From Methylobacterium sp. J-026 (GTDB taxonomy: Bacteria > Pseudomonadota > Alphaproteobacteria > Rhizobiales > Beijerinckiaceae), in NCBI RefSeq assembly GCF_022829585.1, contig NZ_JAKSYC010000230.1:1-64000 (forward strand): a stretch of 64,000 bases of DNA, read 5' to 3'. The position numbers were made by a program, and so were the translations under genes. The notes below the pieces were generated by a model. The model was given only the letters and a program-made list of their open reading frames with translations, did no database searches and had not been told where the DNA came from. This document shows, in pieces, positions 54,992 to 63,423 of this stretch. How positions within the stretch are numbered: the stretch's first letter is position 1; each line of letters opens with the position of its first letter.

Positions 54992-55957
54992 TCAACCAGC
55001 TTTTTTGATACTGAAAATCAAGCCCGTCGTATAATTTGATCCCTCGCCGGCGTCCAGATTGATCGGCTTCAACCTGTCCGGGAGCTCATGGCTGAAAAAT
55101 ATCCGATCGACATGCGGAGTGAAGAGCTCTAAGTAATCGTCGATCTTACTGAGCTGCTTTCCAAGCGCCCCGACCGCCGCGATGCCCGTCTCAGGTATCG
55201 TATCCTGAGAAATGCAGATCAAACCGCCAGACTTGGTGACGCGGACCATTTCGTCGCACGCCTTCTTCGGATCCGTGGAATACACCAAGACACAGCTCGC
55301 GATCACGATATCGAATGTATCGTCTTGGTAGGGCATCGCATGCATATCGCCGAGATCGATCATGGGGCTGTAGGAGATAAGATCTAGACCGCGAATATTC
55401 GGCATCCGGAAGCCGTATGCCATCAACGAGAAGAGTTCGCCCTCCGTGCGTGGCCCAATGTCCAGAACCATGGCCGTACTGATGTAATCCTGATCGTATC
55501 CCCGGCTCGCAGCCGGCATGATGGATAAGGGCCGATAGGTCTCGATAACGGACAGCGGTCTGATGATGCGAAGCCCGCGTATCCCTCTGATATCGTGCAA
55601 ACCTTCGAGGTTGTGTTCGATCGTCGATAGCCCGGATTTCATGATGGTCATCCGCCGATTGTCGCCATCCCAGACCCGCAAAGCGTTTTGCCGCTCGATG
55701 AAGTACCGCTTTCTCCAGGCGACGACCAGTTCGCGAAAATAGTCAACCCGCAGAAGAGTATACCAGCGTGTCCACTCCATCTTGGCCCACATCTTGGCCG
55801 AGATGCTCATGATTAGATGGTCGATCAAACGCATATCAGCTTCCGGTATCCGTGAAGCTCGGAGACCGAGCGGAGTCTTGCAAACCTTATATAGAGCGCC
55901 GGACGATTTTGGATCCCGTGCATCGGCCTGGAAATCGAATTTCGGCTTTCGGTACAT
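54992..55957 (-). CDS. Class I SAM-dependent methyltransferase
   Basis: A 321-aa protein with an N-terminal extension of about 165 aa and a Methyltransf_11-type domain. The SAM motif I is VLDIGPRTEGEL at about 172, followed by DMHAMPYQDDTFDIVIASCVLVYS and VRVTKSGGLICISQD. It probably methylates a sugar or lipid intermediate of the polysaccharide. GC content is lower than that of the pse genes, in line with separate origin. ATG at 55957; no overlap with neighbours. Confidence 0.82.
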   Translation of the reverse strand: MYRKPKFDFQADARDPKSSGALYKVCKTPLGLRASRIPEADMRLIDHLIMSISAKMWAKMEWTRWYTLLRVDYFRELVVAWRKRYFIERQNALRVWDGDNRRMTIMKSGLSTIEHNLEGLHDIRGIRGLRIIRPLSVIETYRPLSIMPAASRGYDQDYISTAMVLDIGPRTEGELFSLMAYGFRMPNIRGLDLISYSPMIDLGDMHAMPYQDDTFDIVIASCVLVYSTDPKKACDEMVRVTKSGGLICISQDTIPETGIAAVGALGKQLSKIDDYLELFTPHVDRIFFSHELPDRLKPINLDAGEGSNYTTGLIFSIKKAG

Positions 55958-56209
55958 GACCGCGGCCGGATCGCGCCGGTCGGCGCCGTGCGGTGGGGCC
56001 GGACATATGTCCGTTCGCGACGGTCCGAGCGCCGTCGTTCCGCGAATCTACCCCGTTCAGAGGGCCTGTGCCACGGACGGCGAGGCCGCGCCGAACCGGG
56101 TGATCAGAAGCGGGTCTGTCGCGATGGCCCACCGTTTTGCCCCAAAGTCCGGCTTTGTATAACGCCGCCTTTATCGAAGCCCGCCGGGGCAATCATGTCA
56201 GGACACGTC

Positions 56210-57238
56210 ATGAGCGAACGTACGAGTTGGTCCCAAAGCGCCAACGAACTCTATCCGCACATCCGTGCCGTCGCTGCTGGCATGCTCGCTCACATGCGCG
56301 GCGAACCCAATCCGCCCGAAGCCTACCAGTCCATGATCATTCTGCACGGCCAGACGCAGGGACGGTCGACGCGTCTGATCTCGACGCTTCTGTCGGCGCA
56401 CCGCCCTTACGTGCAGGGCTCGATGAAGTCCGGGATCTTCGGCGATGTCCCGTCCGATCTCGCCCCGTCCATCGCCAAGGAGGTTCGCGAGACCGGCTTC
56501 GCCATGCTGCCGATGAAGCTTCCGCAACCGATGATCGACCGGCTCACGGATTTCGCCCGGACGAACGAGGCGAACTTTAAGGGCGGCGATGTGGAGGGAC
56601 GCGGGCTGTTCGACGCCGCCACCCCCCGGGCACGGATCTACTCCTTCCCCGCCCGCGACTGCCTGCGCTCGCCCGACATCCAGGACGTCCTCGGAGACGA
56701 ATTTCTTCTCTCGCTGGCCGGGCGCTACCTGGGCGTGACGCCGATCGTGGATCTGCTGACGATGTGGTGGAGCGCCGTCTTCGAGGAGGGGAACGCCTCC
56801 GAGGCGGCGCAGCTCTTCCACTTCGACATGGATAAGCCGCGCTGGCTCAAACTGTTCATCTATCTCACCGACGTTGACGAATCCGCCGGTCCGCATGTCT
56901 ATGTCGAACGCAGCCACCGCTTGCGCAACGACAAGGTCGGCAGCCTCCTCCGTCGCGGCTACACCCGCATCCCGGACGCCGATATCGTCGATGCCTACGG
57001 CGCGGACTCGCTGCGCTCGATCGGCGGGCCGGCCGGAACGATCTTCGTCGCGGACACGATCGGCTTCCATAAGGGTCTCCCACCGACGGGCCGGGAACGG
57101 CTCGTCCTGCAGCTGTCCTACGCGACGACCCTGTTCGGCGGCGCCTCGACACCCGTCCCGATGCCCAGCCCCGTCACGCCGACGCTGGCTGCCGCCATGA
57201 AGCGCCGGCCGAAGACCTACGCGCTATTCAGGGGCTGA
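56210..57238 (+). CDS. Phytanoyl-CoA dioxygenase (PhyH)-like protein
   Basis: A 342-aa Fe(II)/2-oxoglutarate dioxygenase-like protein. The metal motif His-x-Asp is in FHFDMD (about residues 205-210), and the distal His and Arg in GFHKGLPPTGRERLVLQLS. PhyH-like enzymes often hydroxylate secondary-metabolite or lipid groups. It sits between the methyltransferase and the convergent pseI, so it may modify the glycan or its lipid carrier. The ATG at 56210 has AGGA upstream; ATG 56195 is also possible. Confidence 0.78.
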   Translation: MSERTSWSQSANELYPHIRAVAAGMLAHMRGEPNPPEAYQSMIILHGQTQGRSTRLISTLLSAHRPYVQGSMKSGIFGDVPSDLAPSIAKEVRETGFAMLPMKLPQPMIDRLTDFARTNEANFKGGDVEGRGLFDAATPRARIYSFPARDCLRSPDIQDVLGDEFLLSLAGRYLGVTPIVDLLTMWWSAVFEEGNASEAAQLFHFDMDKPRWLKLFIYLTDVDESAGPHVYVERSHRLRNDKVGSLLRRGYTRIPDADIVDAYGADSLRSIGGPAGTIFVADTIGFHKGLPPTGRERLVLQLSYATTLFGGASTPVPMPSPVTPTLAAAMKRRPKTYALFRG

Positions 57239-57245
57239 GGCGGCC

Positions 57246-58316
57246 TCACGCGTCCGGGCTGCCGCCCGACACGTCCTCCCAGGAGAGGGCATGCCCGCGC
57301 GCGAGCGCGCGGGTTGCGCGCCGGCCGAGAATGGCCAGCAGGTATTTCGGCGACAGGCCGTAGCCCGGGCGGATCGAGCGTAGCGTCTCGGCCGTGAAGG
57401 GCGCGCCCGGCGCCATGTCGCGCACCACGTAGAGCGAGCGCCGGAAGACCTGGCTCGCCCGCTCGGCCTCCGAGCGAGCGTAGCCGAGCCCGCCGAGCGA
57501 GAGCCAGGCGTCGCGGCACTCGCTGACGAGGCGGGTGAACTCGTCGGGTTCGAGGCTGAAGGTGGCATCCGGCCCGCCCGCGCTGCGGTCGAGGGTGAAG
57601 TGCTTCTCGATTACACAGGCGCCGAGCGCCACCGCGGCCACCGCGCAAGCGGTGCCCGGCGTGTGATCCGAGAGCCCCGCGATCACCCCGTAGGACGCCG
57701 CGAGGTCGGGGATCGTGCGCAGGTTAGCCTGCTCGTAGCGGGCCGGATAGCAGGACACGCAGTGGAGCAGCACGAGATCCTCGGCGCCGCCCGCCCGGGC
57801 GGCCTCCACCGCCTCGCCAATCTCAGCACGGTCGGCCATGCCGGTGGAGATGATCATCGGCTTGCCCTCGGCGGCCACGCGGGCGATCAGGGGCAGGTCG
57901 ACCGCCTCGAAGGAGGCGATCTTGTAGGCCGGCATGCCGAGCCCCGACAGCAGGGCGACGGCGGTCTCGTCAAAGGGGGTCGAGAACAGGGTGACGCCGC
58001 GCTGGCGGGCGCGCTCTACCAGCGCGGCGTGCCATTCGTAGGGCGTGAACGCGGTCTGGTAGAGTTCGTAGAGCGTCTGTCCGTCCCACAGGCCACCGCG
58101 GATGCGGAAATCGGGGCCGTCGTGGTCGATGGTCAGGGTGTCTGGCGTATAGGTCTGGATCTTGATCGCGTCCGCGCCGGTTGCGGCGGCAACGTCGAGC
58201 AGCGCGAGGGCACGCTCCAGGCTGCCGTTGTGGTTGGCCGACAGTTCGCAGATGACGTAAGGGGGATGGTCGAGCCCGATTGGACGGCCGTCGATCGTGA
58301 TCGCGGGGGATGTCAT
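57246..58316 (-). CDS. pseI: Pseudaminic acid synthase
   Basis: A 356-aa NeuB-family enzyme that condenses a 6-deoxy-AltdiNAc-type hexose with phosphoenolpyruvate to make a pseudaminic acid. It has an N-terminal TIM barrel with VICELSANHNGSLERAL, DAIKIQTYTPDTLT, FSTPFDETAVALL, SGLSDHT and IEKHFTLDR, and a C-terminal SAF antifreeze-like domain (RSLYVVRDMAPGAPFT). The start ATG at 58316 overlaps the preceding formyltransferase stop (ATGA). It is the last gene of the pse operon. Confidence 0.92.
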   Translation of the reverse strand: MTSPAITIDGRPIGLDHPPYVICELSANHNGSLERALALLDVAAATGADAIKIQTYTPDTLTIDHDGPDFRIRGGLWDGQTLYELYQTAFTPYEWHAALVERARQRGVTLFSTPFDETAVALLSGLGMPAYKIASFEAVDLPLIARVAAEGKPMIISTGMADRAEIGEAVEAARAGGAEDLVLLHCVSCYPARYEQANLRTIPDLAASYGVIAGLSDHTPGTACAVAAVALGACVIEKHFTLDRSAGGPDATFSLEPDEFTRLVSECRDAWLSLGGLGYARSEAERASQVFRRSLYVVRDMAPGAPFTAETLRSIRPGYGLSPKYLLAILGRRATRALARGHALSWEDVSGGSPDA

Positions 58317-58972
58317 CGTCCTGTCTCCGTCTCGGCCGGGCGCTTGCGCAGGATGATCTCGTAGACGAATCCGTCCTTCTCGAAGAAGGCCGGGAAGCGC
58401 TCCGGATCGGCGACCTGGAGGATCGGGAACTGCGACCGCAGGGGCTGGTCGATGTCGATCCGGCTGTCCTCCGGGGTGCGCCTGCGACGGTAGCTCGCCC
58501 CCGTCTCCGGTTGCGGCACCGGAACGACGGTGCCACACCGGGCGACCGCGAAATCGAGCAGCTCCAGCTCCACGGCGAACAGCGCCGCGTTGATCTCGTC
58601 GTGCAGTTCGTGGCCGCCCAGGGTGAAGCTCCGCTTGGCCCACACCGCTCCGGTATCGACGGGCTCCACGGCCTCGAGGAGCGAGACGACGATCGTGCGG
58701 CGCCCTTCCACGATGCTCCAGATATGCGGGGACCAGCCGCGCCCTTCGGGCAGGTCGCTGGCATGCAGGACCAGGGCGTGCTCGTAGGCGGCCAGACGAT
58801 CGGCCTTCACCACCTCGTGCGTCGAAACCAGGAACAGCAGGGTCCCGCCGCTTAGGTCAGCCGCGCGGGTCACGAACTCGCACGCATGCCGCGCGCGCGT
58901 TCGCTCCACCCAGGCCGCAACGTGCGGGAACACCGGATGGGCAGGATCGGAGCAAAGGACCGAGATCCGCAT
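58313..58972 (-). CDS. Formyltransferase-family protein of the pse operon
   Basis: A 219-aa protein related to 10-formyltetrahydrofolate-dependent formyltransferases. The motif LHASDLPEGRGWSPHIW carries the catalytic His and the conserved GRG, and VEPVDTGAVW the Asp. It occupies the operon place where an N-acetyltransferase (PseH) would be expected; none is found. It may formylate the 4-amino sugar before PseG/PseI, giving a 7-N-formyl pseudaminic acid. Start at 58972 (MRISVLC) with AAGG upstream; in-frame ATG 58990 is possible. Confidence 0.82.
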   Translation of the reverse strand: MRISVLCSDPAHPVFPHVAAWVERTRARHACEFVTRAADLSGGTLLFLVSTHEVVKADRLAAYEHALVLHASDLPEGRGWSPHIWSIVEGRRTIVVSLLEAVEPVDTGAVWAKRSFTLGGHELHDEINAALFAVELELLDFAVARCGTVVPVPQPETGASYRRRRTPEDSRIDIDQPLRSQFPILQVADPERFPAFFEKDGFVYEIILRKRPAETETGR

Positions 58973-59022
58973 CGCTTTGCCTTCAGTCATGGCGTGGAAC
59001 ACTGCGCCGGCGCCCAAGGATC

Positions 59023-60039
59023 TCAAGACCATCCCATCGCGTCCGTCACATGGTCGGCGCCGCTGCCGTTGCAAATGTCGGCGGCACGGTCACTCATGCG
59101 CATCACTGTATCCGGCGACAGGCGCCGGAGAGTTTCAGCTATCCGATCGCCCCCAGCTTCCGCGTGCCAGCCGAGGTCGAGCGCGGCGCCCGCATCCGCA
59201 ACGCCCTGCGCGAGCGCGACTTGGTTCGGCGCGAGGCTGACGATGAGGGCGGGACAGCCCAGCACGCAGCGTTCCCACACGCTGGTGCCTCCGGCGCCGA
59301 TGGCGAGATCGGCCGCCGCAATCAGCGTCTCCATATCGGCCCGTTGGACGTGGAGCGTGGCGCCGGGCAGGGTCCGGCAGAGCGCCTCCACCGTCTCCCG
59401 GTTCCTGGTGTTCCGGCCGATCACCACGTCGACCATGAGGTCGGACCGGTCCAGAGCCTGCAGGCCGCGCAGCGCCGTCGGCGTGTAGTCAACCGGGTCG
59501 GTGCCGCCCATCGACACGAGGATCCGTCCGATGCGGCCCGTCCGGCGCCCGAGGGAGGCGGCCCGCAGAGTGCCGAACCCGGGACGGATCAGAGCGTAGC
59601 CCGGCCCGAGGAGCGCGCGGCCCGCGAAACCGCGATAGCCCTCGTGGAGCGGATTCGCCAGGTTCTGATCGAGGATCAGGTCGGTGGCGTGCGCGCGTCC
59701 GAGATCGTCGATCGCCAGGAGCGCGCGCGCGCCGGTGCGCATCCGCGCCTCCCAGGCGGCGCCCAGGTCGTAATGATCGACTACGACCCAATCGACGCGC
59801 CCGCCGGCCGTCAGGGCCAGGCACCGGTCCGCGTCTTCGACCTCGCTCGCCGCGCCGGGCAGGCGGATCGCGGAGAAGCCGCGCGCCTCGATCTCGGCGA
59901 TCAGGTCGCCCTCCGCCGGCCGGGTCAGGAACAGTGCCTCGTGCCCCCTGGCGACCAGGCGATCGGCTAGGCACAAGCACCGCATCAGGTGGCCGGCGCC
60001 GATCGACCATGACGAATCTGTCCGAAAGACGATGCGCAT
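59023..60039 (-). CDS. pseG: UDP-6-deoxy-AltdiNAc hydrolase
   Basis: PseG (338 aa), a GT-B-fold hydrolase that releases UDP from the activated 2,4-diamino-2,4,6-trideoxy-altrose sugar. It has FRTDSSWSIGAGHLMRCLCLA at the N-terminus, DHYDLGAAWE, SMGGTDPVDYT and IGAGGTSVWERCVLGCPAL, matching the family. Its C-terminal residues lie 50 nt before the formyltransferase start. It follows pseF by 12 nt. Confidence 0.92.
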   Translation of the reverse strand: MRIVFRTDSSWSIGAGHLMRCLCLADRLVARGHEALFLTRPAEGDLIAEIEARGFSAIRLPGAASEVEDADRCLALTAGGRVDWVVVDHYDLGAAWEARMRTGARALLAIDDLGRAHATDLILDQNLANPLHEGYRGFAGRALLGPGYALIRPGFGTLRAASLGRRTGRIGRILVSMGGTDPVDYTPTALRGLQALDRSDLMVDVVIGRNTRNRETVEALCRTLPGATLHVQRADMETLIAAADLAIGAGGTSVWERCVLGCPALIVSLAPNQVALAQGVADAGAALDLGWHAEAGGDRIAETLRRLSPDTVMRMSDRAADICNGSGADHVTDAMGWS

Positions 60040-60051
60040 TCTTCAGCCGCG

Positions 60052-60753
60052 TCAGCCGGAGGTGCGGCCGCCGGCCAGCACAGCATGCCGGATCTCCGCC
60101 TCCGCCCAATCCTCCGGCGTGTCGATGTCGACGACCCGGTGGCGCGGCAGCAGCACGAGGCGAGAGCGAGGGCCGAACAGGGGCGTCCCGTCTGCGAAGG
60201 CCGAAGCCCGGCCCCAGTAGAACTGCCCCGCGTCGTGATAGGCGGGCTCAAGGTCCTGCGAGCGCGTCATCAGCGCCTCCGGCTGGAACATCCCGACCGC
60301 GCCCGCGGCGTCGATTTGAAGCGCCCGCTGGATCGGGAAGGCGTAGTCGGTCGCCGAGAACGCAAAGGCGACCGCCGGGTCGGCCATCATCGCGAAACCC
60401 CGCCGCAGATCGTCGGGCCGGATCAGCGGCGCGGTGGCGTAGAGGCAGCAAGCGAGCTCGACGGCCTCTCCCGCCTCGGTGAGCCACGCCAGCGCGTGGG
60501 CGACAACCGCGTTCGTGCCCGAATGGTCGTCCGCCAGAGCGGCCGGACGCAGGAACGGCGTCTCGGCGCCGTATTCGCGGGCGACCGCGGCGATTTCGGG
60601 GCTGTCCGTCGAGACGATCACACGGTCGAACAGCCCGGTCTCGCGGGCCGCAGCGATCGGGTAGGCGATGATCGGCCGGCCGGCGAAGGACCGGATGTTC
60701 TTGCCCGGGATGCGCTTGCTGCCGCCGCGCGCCGGGACCACCGCGACCCTCAC
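60052..60753 (-). CDS. pseF: Pseudaminic acid cytidylyltransferase
   Basis: A 233-aa nucleotidyltransferase that makes CMP-pseudaminic acid. It shows VVPARGGSKRIPGKNI (nucleotide loop), STDSPEIAAVA, FLRPAALADDHSGTNAVVAHAL and DIDTPEDWAEAE, as in NeuA/PseF enzymes. The GTG start at 60753 overlaps the pseC stop (GTGA). CMP-Pse is the donor for the transferase that adds the sugar to glycan or protein; no such transferase is in the window. Confidence 0.92.
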   Translation of the reverse strand: MRVAVVPARGGSKRIPGKNIRSFAGRPIIAYPIAAARETGLFDRVIVSTDSPEIAAVAREYGAETPFLRPAALADDHSGTNAVVAHALAWLTEAGEAVELACCLYATAPLIRPDDLRRGFAMMADPAVAFAFSATDYAFPIQRALQIDAAGAVGMFQPEALMTRSQDLEPAYHDAGQFYWGRASAFADGTPLFGPRSRLVLLPRHRVVDIDTPEDWAEAEIRHAVLAGGRTSG

Positions 60754-61928
60754 GCGGCCACGCTCCGGCGCTGCTCCGGCGAGAGCGGCAGGGACTCGAT
60801 CACCCGGTCCTGCTCCTCCTCGGTCAGCGTCGCGTGCAGCGGCAGAGTGATGGCCCGGGCGTAGTACGCCTCTGCGTTGGGGAACTGCCCCGGCCGGAAG
60901 CCCTGCGCCCGGAACAGCGGCTGCAGGTGAACCGGCGCGTAATGCACCTGAACGCCGATGCCCGCGGCGCGCAGGTGCTCGAACGCCGCGCGCCGGCCGA
61001 TCCCGGCGCGCTCCGCGTCCCAGCCGATCACGTAGAGATGCCACGCGGAGTCGATCTCGGGATCGACAGGCGGAAGGGTGAGACCCGTGCCGGCGAGCCG
61101 GCGGGTGTAGCGCGCCGCGAGTGCCGCTCGGCGGGCGACGTAGCCCTCCAGGCGCTGGAGCTGGCTCGAACCCAAAGCCGCCTGGAGATCGGTCATCCGG
61201 TAGTTCCAGCCGAGTTCCAGGGCCTGATAGGTCCAGGGACCGTCCGGCGGGCCGTCCATCTCAGCCGGGTCGCGGGTAGTGCCGTGCGAACGCAGGCGGC
61301 GCATCCGGGCGGCCAGCTTGGCATCCCCGGTCAGCGCGGCGCCGCCCTCGGTGGTGGTGATGACCTTGACCGGATGGAAGCTGAACACGGTCACGTCCGC
61401 GTAGCGCCCGCTTCCCACGGGATCGCCCCGGTAGCGGCCGCCGATCGCGTGGGCCGCGTCCTCGACCACCGCGAACCCGTATCGCCGGGCCAGCGCGTGG
61501 ATAGGCTCCATGTCGCAGGAGCGGCCGGCGAAGTGCACCGGCACCACCACCTTCGGCAGGCGCCCCGCCAGCTCGGCGGCAGCCAGCGCATCGGCCAGGG
61601 CGGTCGCGCTCATGTTGCCGGTCGCGGGCTCGATATCGACGAAGTCGACCGCGGCGCCGCAATACAGCCCGGCATACGCCGAGGCCAGGAAGGTGTTGGG
61701 CGAGGTCCAGAGCCGGTCGCCCGGTCCGAGGCCGAGGGCCGCGCAGGCGACGTGCAGCGCGGAGGTCGCGCTGTTCACGGCTACCGCGTGGCCGGCCCCG
61801 GCCTGGCGGCAGAGATCGGCCTCGAACCGCTCGATGGCCGGCCCCTGGGTGAGCCAGTCCGAACGCAGCACGGCGGTCACTGCCGCCACGTCGTCGTCGG
61901 TGACGTGCTGGCGTCCGTAAGGGATCAT
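60750..61928 (-). CDS. pseC: UDP-4-amino-4,6-dideoxy-AltNAc transaminase
   Basis: PseC (392 aa), a PLP-dependent DegT/DnrJ-type aminotransferase. It begins MIPYGRQHVTDDDVAAV, as other PseC proteins do. The PLP Lys is in FSFHPVKVITTTEGG, and NSATSALHVACAALGLGPGD binds the cofactor. It converts the 4-keto product of PseB to the 4-amino sugar. The ATG at 61928 overlaps the pseB stop (ATGA). Confidence 0.94.
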   Translation of the reverse strand: MIPYGRQHVTDDDVAAVTAVLRSDWLTQGPAIERFEADLCRQAGAGHAVAVNSATSALHVACAALGLGPGDRLWTSPNTFLASAYAGLYCGAAVDFVDIEPATGNMSATALADALAAAELAGRLPKVVVPVHFAGRSCDMEPIHALARRYGFAVVEDAAHAIGGRYRGDPVGSGRYADVTVFSFHPVKVITTTEGGAALTGDAKLAARMRRLRSHGTTRDPAEMDGPPDGPWTYQALELGWNYRMTDLQAALGSSQLQRLEGYVARRAALAARYTRRLAGTGLTLPPVDPEIDSAWHLYVIGWDAERAGIGRRAAFEHLRAAGIGVQVHYAPVHLQPLFRAQGFRPGQFPNAEAYYARAITLPLHATLTEEEQDRVIESLPLSPEQRRSVAA

Positions 61929-62941
61929 GCCGCGATCCGCGGTCCCGAGGTCAGGGCGGCCCGATTGGCCTCGATCCAAGCCTGCAACTCCTCGACGCTC
62001 ATCCATTCGTCGTTGGTGTCGGAGGCGTAACTGAACCCATCGGGCACCTTCAGGCCGTTCTTGATACGGCTCGCATGGCCCCAGGGGGCGATCGCCGGCA
62101 GGATCTTGTAGTAGCCGTCGTACGCGTAGGTGTGGGCCGCGTCCTCGGCGCTGATCATCTGCTCGTGCATCTTCTCCCCGGGGCGGATCCCGACGACGTC
62201 GATCTCCGCCTCGGGGCAGACCGCGCGGGCGATGTCGGCGAGCCGCATCGAGGGGATCTTGCGCACGTAGATTTCGCCGCCCTCGGTATCGAGGAGCGCG
62301 TGGCACGCCAGGGCCACACCCTGCTCCAGCGTGACCATGAAACGCGTCATCCCGGGATCGGTGATCGGCAGCCGGCCGGCAGCGCCCAGCGACAGGAAGT
62401 GCGGGATCACCGATCCGCGCGAGCCCATCACGTTGCCGTAGCGCACCACCGCGAAGCGCGTATCGTGCCCGCCCGCGTAGGAATTGCCGGCGATGAACAG
62501 CTTGTCGGAGACGAGCTTCGTCGCGCCGTAGAGATTGACCGGGCTGCTCGCCTTGTCGGTCGAGAGCGCCACCACGCGCTTCACGCCCTTGTCGAGGGCG
62601 GCGTCGATGACGTTCATCGCCCCGTCGATGTTGGTCTTGACCGCCTCGAACGGATTGTACTCGGCCGTGGGGACGATCTTCAGGGCAGCGGCGTGGATGA
62701 CGTAGTGGATCCCGTCCATCGCGCGGGCGAGGCGGGCGCGGTCCCGCACGTCGCCCACGAAGAAGCGCACCCGGCCCTCGCCGTCGAAGCGCCGGGCCAT
62801 CTCCCACTGCTTCATCTCGTCGCGCGAGAAGATGACGATCCGGCGCGGTCCGTGCTGGAGCAGCATCTGCGCGACGAAGGCATTGCCGAACGAGCCGGTG
62901 CCCCCGGTGACGAGAATATTAGCGTCCTTCAGCACAGTCAT
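61925..62941 (-). CDS. pseB: UDP-GlcNAc 4,6-dehydratase (inverting)
   Basis: PseB (338 aa), an extended SDR that performs C4 oxidation, C6 dehydration and C5 epimerisation of UDP-GlcNAc, the first step of pseudaminic acid synthesis. The NAD loop is TGGTGSFGNAF at about 13-23; LSTDKASSPVNLYGATKL contains the catalytic Asp-Lys and Tyr-Lys pairs of the FlaA1/PseB type. RPGEKMHEQMIS is typical. It is the first gene of the minus-strand operon; its promoter must lie in 62942-63400. Confidence 0.95.
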   Translation of the reverse strand: MTVLKDANILVTGGTGSFGNAFVAQMLLQHGPRRIVIFSRDEMKQWEMARRFDGEGRVRFFVGDVRDRARLARAMDGIHYVIHAAALKIVPTAEYNPFEAVKTNIDGAMNVIDAALDKGVKRVVALSTDKASSPVNLYGATKLVSDKLFIAGNSYAGGHDTRFAVVRYGNVMGSRGSVIPHFLSLGAAGRLPITDPGMTRFMVTLEQGVALACHALLDTEGGEIYVRKIPSMRLADIARAVCPEAEIDVVGIRPGEKMHEQMISAEDAAHTYAYDGYYKILPAIAPWGHASRIKNGLKVPDGFSYASDTNDEWMSVEELQAWIEANRAALTSGPRIAA

Positions 62942-63411
62942 CGATCAGCCGTTCGCCTCAACCGAGCTCCAAGGATCACACCGTGGGATCGCGCCGCGGG
63001 TCGGCCGATTCAGCGAGATGCCGCGGACGCGTTCCGCATCCGACCGGGAACCAGGTCGCGCACCTCAGAAGCCGCGCTGCGCCGCTGGAGGTCTGCGGCT
63101 GTCCCGGAACCGCGAGCTACGGTCGGTGGCGCGCCGATGTCAAGGATGACGTCGCGGATCGACCACGGCCATGCGGCTGGACGACCTGTCCAGCTTGCGC
63201 TACTGCGCTTCCCGATGCAGGGCACAGGCCGGTTGGCTGAGGCTGATCGCTTCGGAGCAGGTCCCCGGGTGACGGGACGCTGTTCGATCAGTCCCGACCG
63301 GGGCGATCTCGTCGGCCTGGCGCCGGCTGACGGATCCTGCCGCCGGGCGCGCCGCAGCCTCAGAGCGGCCATCCGCCGCGCGATGTCCGCACTGGCTCCT
63401 CAATCGGCGCA
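62942..63411. other. Divergent intergenic region of the pse operon
   Basis: About 470 bp between pseB (-) and the DUF4910 gene (+). It must hold promoters for both. No frame here has domain support, and no repeat or operator was recognised. Confidence 0.4.
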
Positions 63412-63423
63412 ATGGGACTCACG

